Assembly (NCBI RefSeq): GCF_014897815.1
Contig: NZ_JABUZG010000038.1
Location: 62,001 to 126,000, forward strand
Origin: Psychrobacter sp. PG1
GTDB taxonomy: Bacteria > Pseudomonadota > Gammaproteobacteria > Pseudomonadales > Moraxellaceae
DNA length: 64,000 nucleotides
Direction of reading: 5' to 3'
Positions 62,505 through 64,000 of this stretch are shown piece by piece; the first letter of the stretch is position 1; each line of letters begins with the position of its first letter. The position numbers were made by a program, and so were the translations under genes. Under the pieces are notes generated by a model. The model worked only from the letters and a program-made list of their open reading frames with translations, had not been told where the DNA came from and did not search any database.

Positions 62505-63647
62505 TCACTCACGTAAATCATCCACGACCGCCAACATAGCCACTAATGAGGCTTCCCCTAATTTCATAGAGCGCTCTGGTGACCAACCCGTATCGGCATC
62601 GGGGACATTATTGTTATCTATAAATGGCATCTCCAAGGTATTGGCAAGGCAGTCAAAACGTTCGGCAACCCAGTGAGTCGCAAGCGTCATGTTCGCTTTA
62701 CCCGGTGCATCTACGTCATAGCCTTCTTCCGTCTGAAAGTCAGCACTGGCGAGCTTTAACACTTCTGAGAATCTATCGCGTAGACGCGCGAGGCGGTCGC
62801 TATAATTTGGCGTACCCTGAGAGCCAGCAAGGAATACAAAAGGTATTTCTTCATCACCGTGTACATCATAAAACAGGTCAACACCCGTCTCTTCCATTTT
62901 ATTAATGACATGAAAGACTTCTGGGCTGGTTTCCAAACTTGGATTTGACCAAGCACGGTTTAGGTTAGTCCCGACTGCATTAGTACGCAGATGACCGCGC
63001 ACGCTGCCATCTGGGTTCATATTGGGCACGATGTAAAAGTTAGCTTTATCTAATAATAATTTACCCGTGGCATTATCACCATCTAACAGGCTATGCAGTA
63101 GTCCATCGACCAACCACTCAGCCATCGTTTCACCAGGATGTTGACGTGCCGTAATCCAAATATTGCGTTTAGGCGCATCGTTATTGCTAGCGCCATCACT
63201 AATTTTGACTAAGGTTAAATCGCGCTTATCAAGGGTTTCTCCCAAATGCTCTAACGTCACTAATGGATGCATTTGCACCGCTGCTAATAAATCTTGATGA
63301 CGCTCATCACTGTAAGGGGCAAAAAAAGCAATTTGAATAGTTTCACATTCCAACTCTGCCGTTATGGTTAGTTTGCCGTCTTTATAAGAGGTGGGCAGAC
63401 GAAACCAATAGTCGCGATCGTACGACGCCACCGCTTGGTAATTCTCCCACCCTGCAGGAAATGCCGCACCCCCTGCATTCATAATATTGAGCACATATTG
63501 CTCGCCAACTTGACCTGTCAGGCGAAAATTAAACCACTGAAAAAACTCGCCACCGACGTCCGGACGAATAGCCAATTGGATATTTTTTTTATCTTCTAAA
63601 TTAATAACCTCAATATTACCAGCATCGAAATTAGCAGTGATATGCAT
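62505..63647 (-). CDS. M14-family zinc carboxypeptidase
   Basis: This 380-residue protein is an M14 metallopeptidase of the cytosolic-carboxypeptidase-like branch. A beta-rich N-terminal domain (1-~125) precedes the catalytic domain. Zinc ligands appear in ITARQHPGETMAEWL (His and Glu, the HxxE motif) and in FYDVHGDEEIPFVFLAG (His). Substrate residues lie in MNPDGSVRGHLRTNAVGTNL-NRAW and the catalytic Glu in NTLEMPFI. No signal peptide is visible, so it is likely cytoplasmic. AAGGA precedes the ATG. The physiological substrate is unknown. It is a single-gene unit. Confidence 0.9.
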   Translation of the reverse strand: MHITANFDAGNIEVINLEDKKNIQLAIRPDVGGEFFQWFNFRLTGQVGEQYVLNIMNAGGAAFPAGWENYQAVASYDRDYWFRLPTSYKDGKLTITAELECETIQIAFFAPYSDERHQDLLAAVQMHPLVTLEHLGETLDKRDLTLVKISDGASNNDAPKRNIWITARQHPGETMAEWLVDGLLHSLLDGDNATGKLLLDKANFYIVPNMNPDGSVRGHLRTNAVGTNLNRAWSNPSLETSPEVFHVINKMEETGVDLFYDVHGDEEIPFVFLAGSQGTPNYSDRLARLRDRFSEVLKLASADFQTEEGYDVDAPGKANMTLATHWVAERFDCLANTLEMPFIDNNNVPDADTGWSPERSMKLGEASLVAMLAVVDDLRE

Positions 63648-64000
63648 AAATTTTCCTTAATTATTTTTTAGATATCTTAGTGAGTATTTGTAAAGTACCT
63701 CAGCATAAACGATTAAAAACAAGCAGGATAGAGAGGCTAACAAATCATCTTAAAAAATAGTAAAAATAATTATTAATAATTGTAGCACCGCTGCTTTTTT
63801 TAATTAAAATAACGTAAAAACATTCCAAGCACTATGACAGGCATAGCATTAGCCAATTTTTTATATTTATCACATTACTGAATGAATGTGTCAGATATTG
63901 GATATTATAGCTCATAATCCTATATAGCACTGTTCATCATATATAGTACTATTCTCTATAGCTACAAAAGCCATTCAACTGGTAGCCACCCTACTACTGT
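63648..64000. other. A/T-rich intergenic DNA at the window end
   Basis: No gene, RNA or clear terminator was found. The sequence is strongly A/T-rich, and probably contains the carboxypeptidase promoter and the region before the next gene. Confidence 0.6.

Overview
The window looks like a chromosomal segment of a gamma-proteobacterium of the Moraxellaceae, most probably Psychrobacter. This is an inference from gene content and protein style: a methylcitrate cluster with AcnD/PrpF, oversized RecB and RecC, a Nramp-like carrier, a trimeric autotransporter with an ESPR leader, and moderate-to-low GC with A/T-rich intergenic DNA. No 16S gene or other definitive marker is present. There is no CRISPR array, prophage or intact insertion sequence.

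Layout. 1-2.7 kb: iron uptake, with a FecCD-type siderophore permease cut by the window edge, a PchR-like AraC regulator, a small cupin protein and Fur-box-like sites. 2.7-5.0 kb: a MITE-like palindrome and two unrecognised single-pass membrane proteins that share a short C-terminal motif. 5.3-21.5 kb: a LysR regulator, a Nramp-like carrier, then the methylcitrate (propionate) genes prpB, prpC, acnD, prpF and prpD. Other genes are interspersed: a DUF2059-like lipoprotein, a SEL1 lipoprotein, a 5'-nucleotidase, a broken ABC exporter and a GNAT enzyme with a membrane tail. 21.5-30.6 kb: an SDR oxidoreductase, a DUF2868/DUF3482 GTPase pair, an ArsA-type ATPase with a small CC-ending partner, a CstA-type transporter, an unknown protein and a phosphoribosyltransferase. 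30.6-42.6 kb: a recC-recB-recD operon with a MepB-family gene downstream. 43-46.4 kb: two unfamiliar small proteins, a tRNA-Arg(CCT) gene and a FAD-dependent dehydrogenase. 46.9-59.7 kb: a complete urea module, urtABCDE then ureD, ureA, ureBC, ureE, ureF, ureG and a HupE/UreJ protein. 60-63.6 kb: a frameshifted trimeric autotransporter, a transposase remnant and an M14 carboxypeptidase.

How the genes work together. PrpC joins propionyl-CoA and oxaloacetate, AcnD with PrpF (and/or PrpD) converts 2-methylcitrate to 2-methylisocitrate, and PrpB cleaves that to pyruvate and succinate. UrtABCDE imports urea and urease hydrolyses it. UreDEFG load nickel, which the HupE/UreJ protein may import. TGGTGCA sites and a -24/-12 motif before urtA suggest NtrC/sigma-54 nitrogen control.

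Most notable points: (1) urease beta and alpha subunits are encoded as one 706-residue protein; (2) eight 15-bp repeats, each carrying AAAAGGA or a close variant, stand between urtE and the TTG start of ureD; (3) the adhesin leader is separated from its body by an apparent 1-nt deletion; (4) an ABC exporter gene is broken by a TGA and a 58-bp tandem duplication; (5) two membrane proteins share an AI[ST]xxDFRxE...LYRE motif that I do not recognise. I do not see a clear new multi-gene defence or mobile system.
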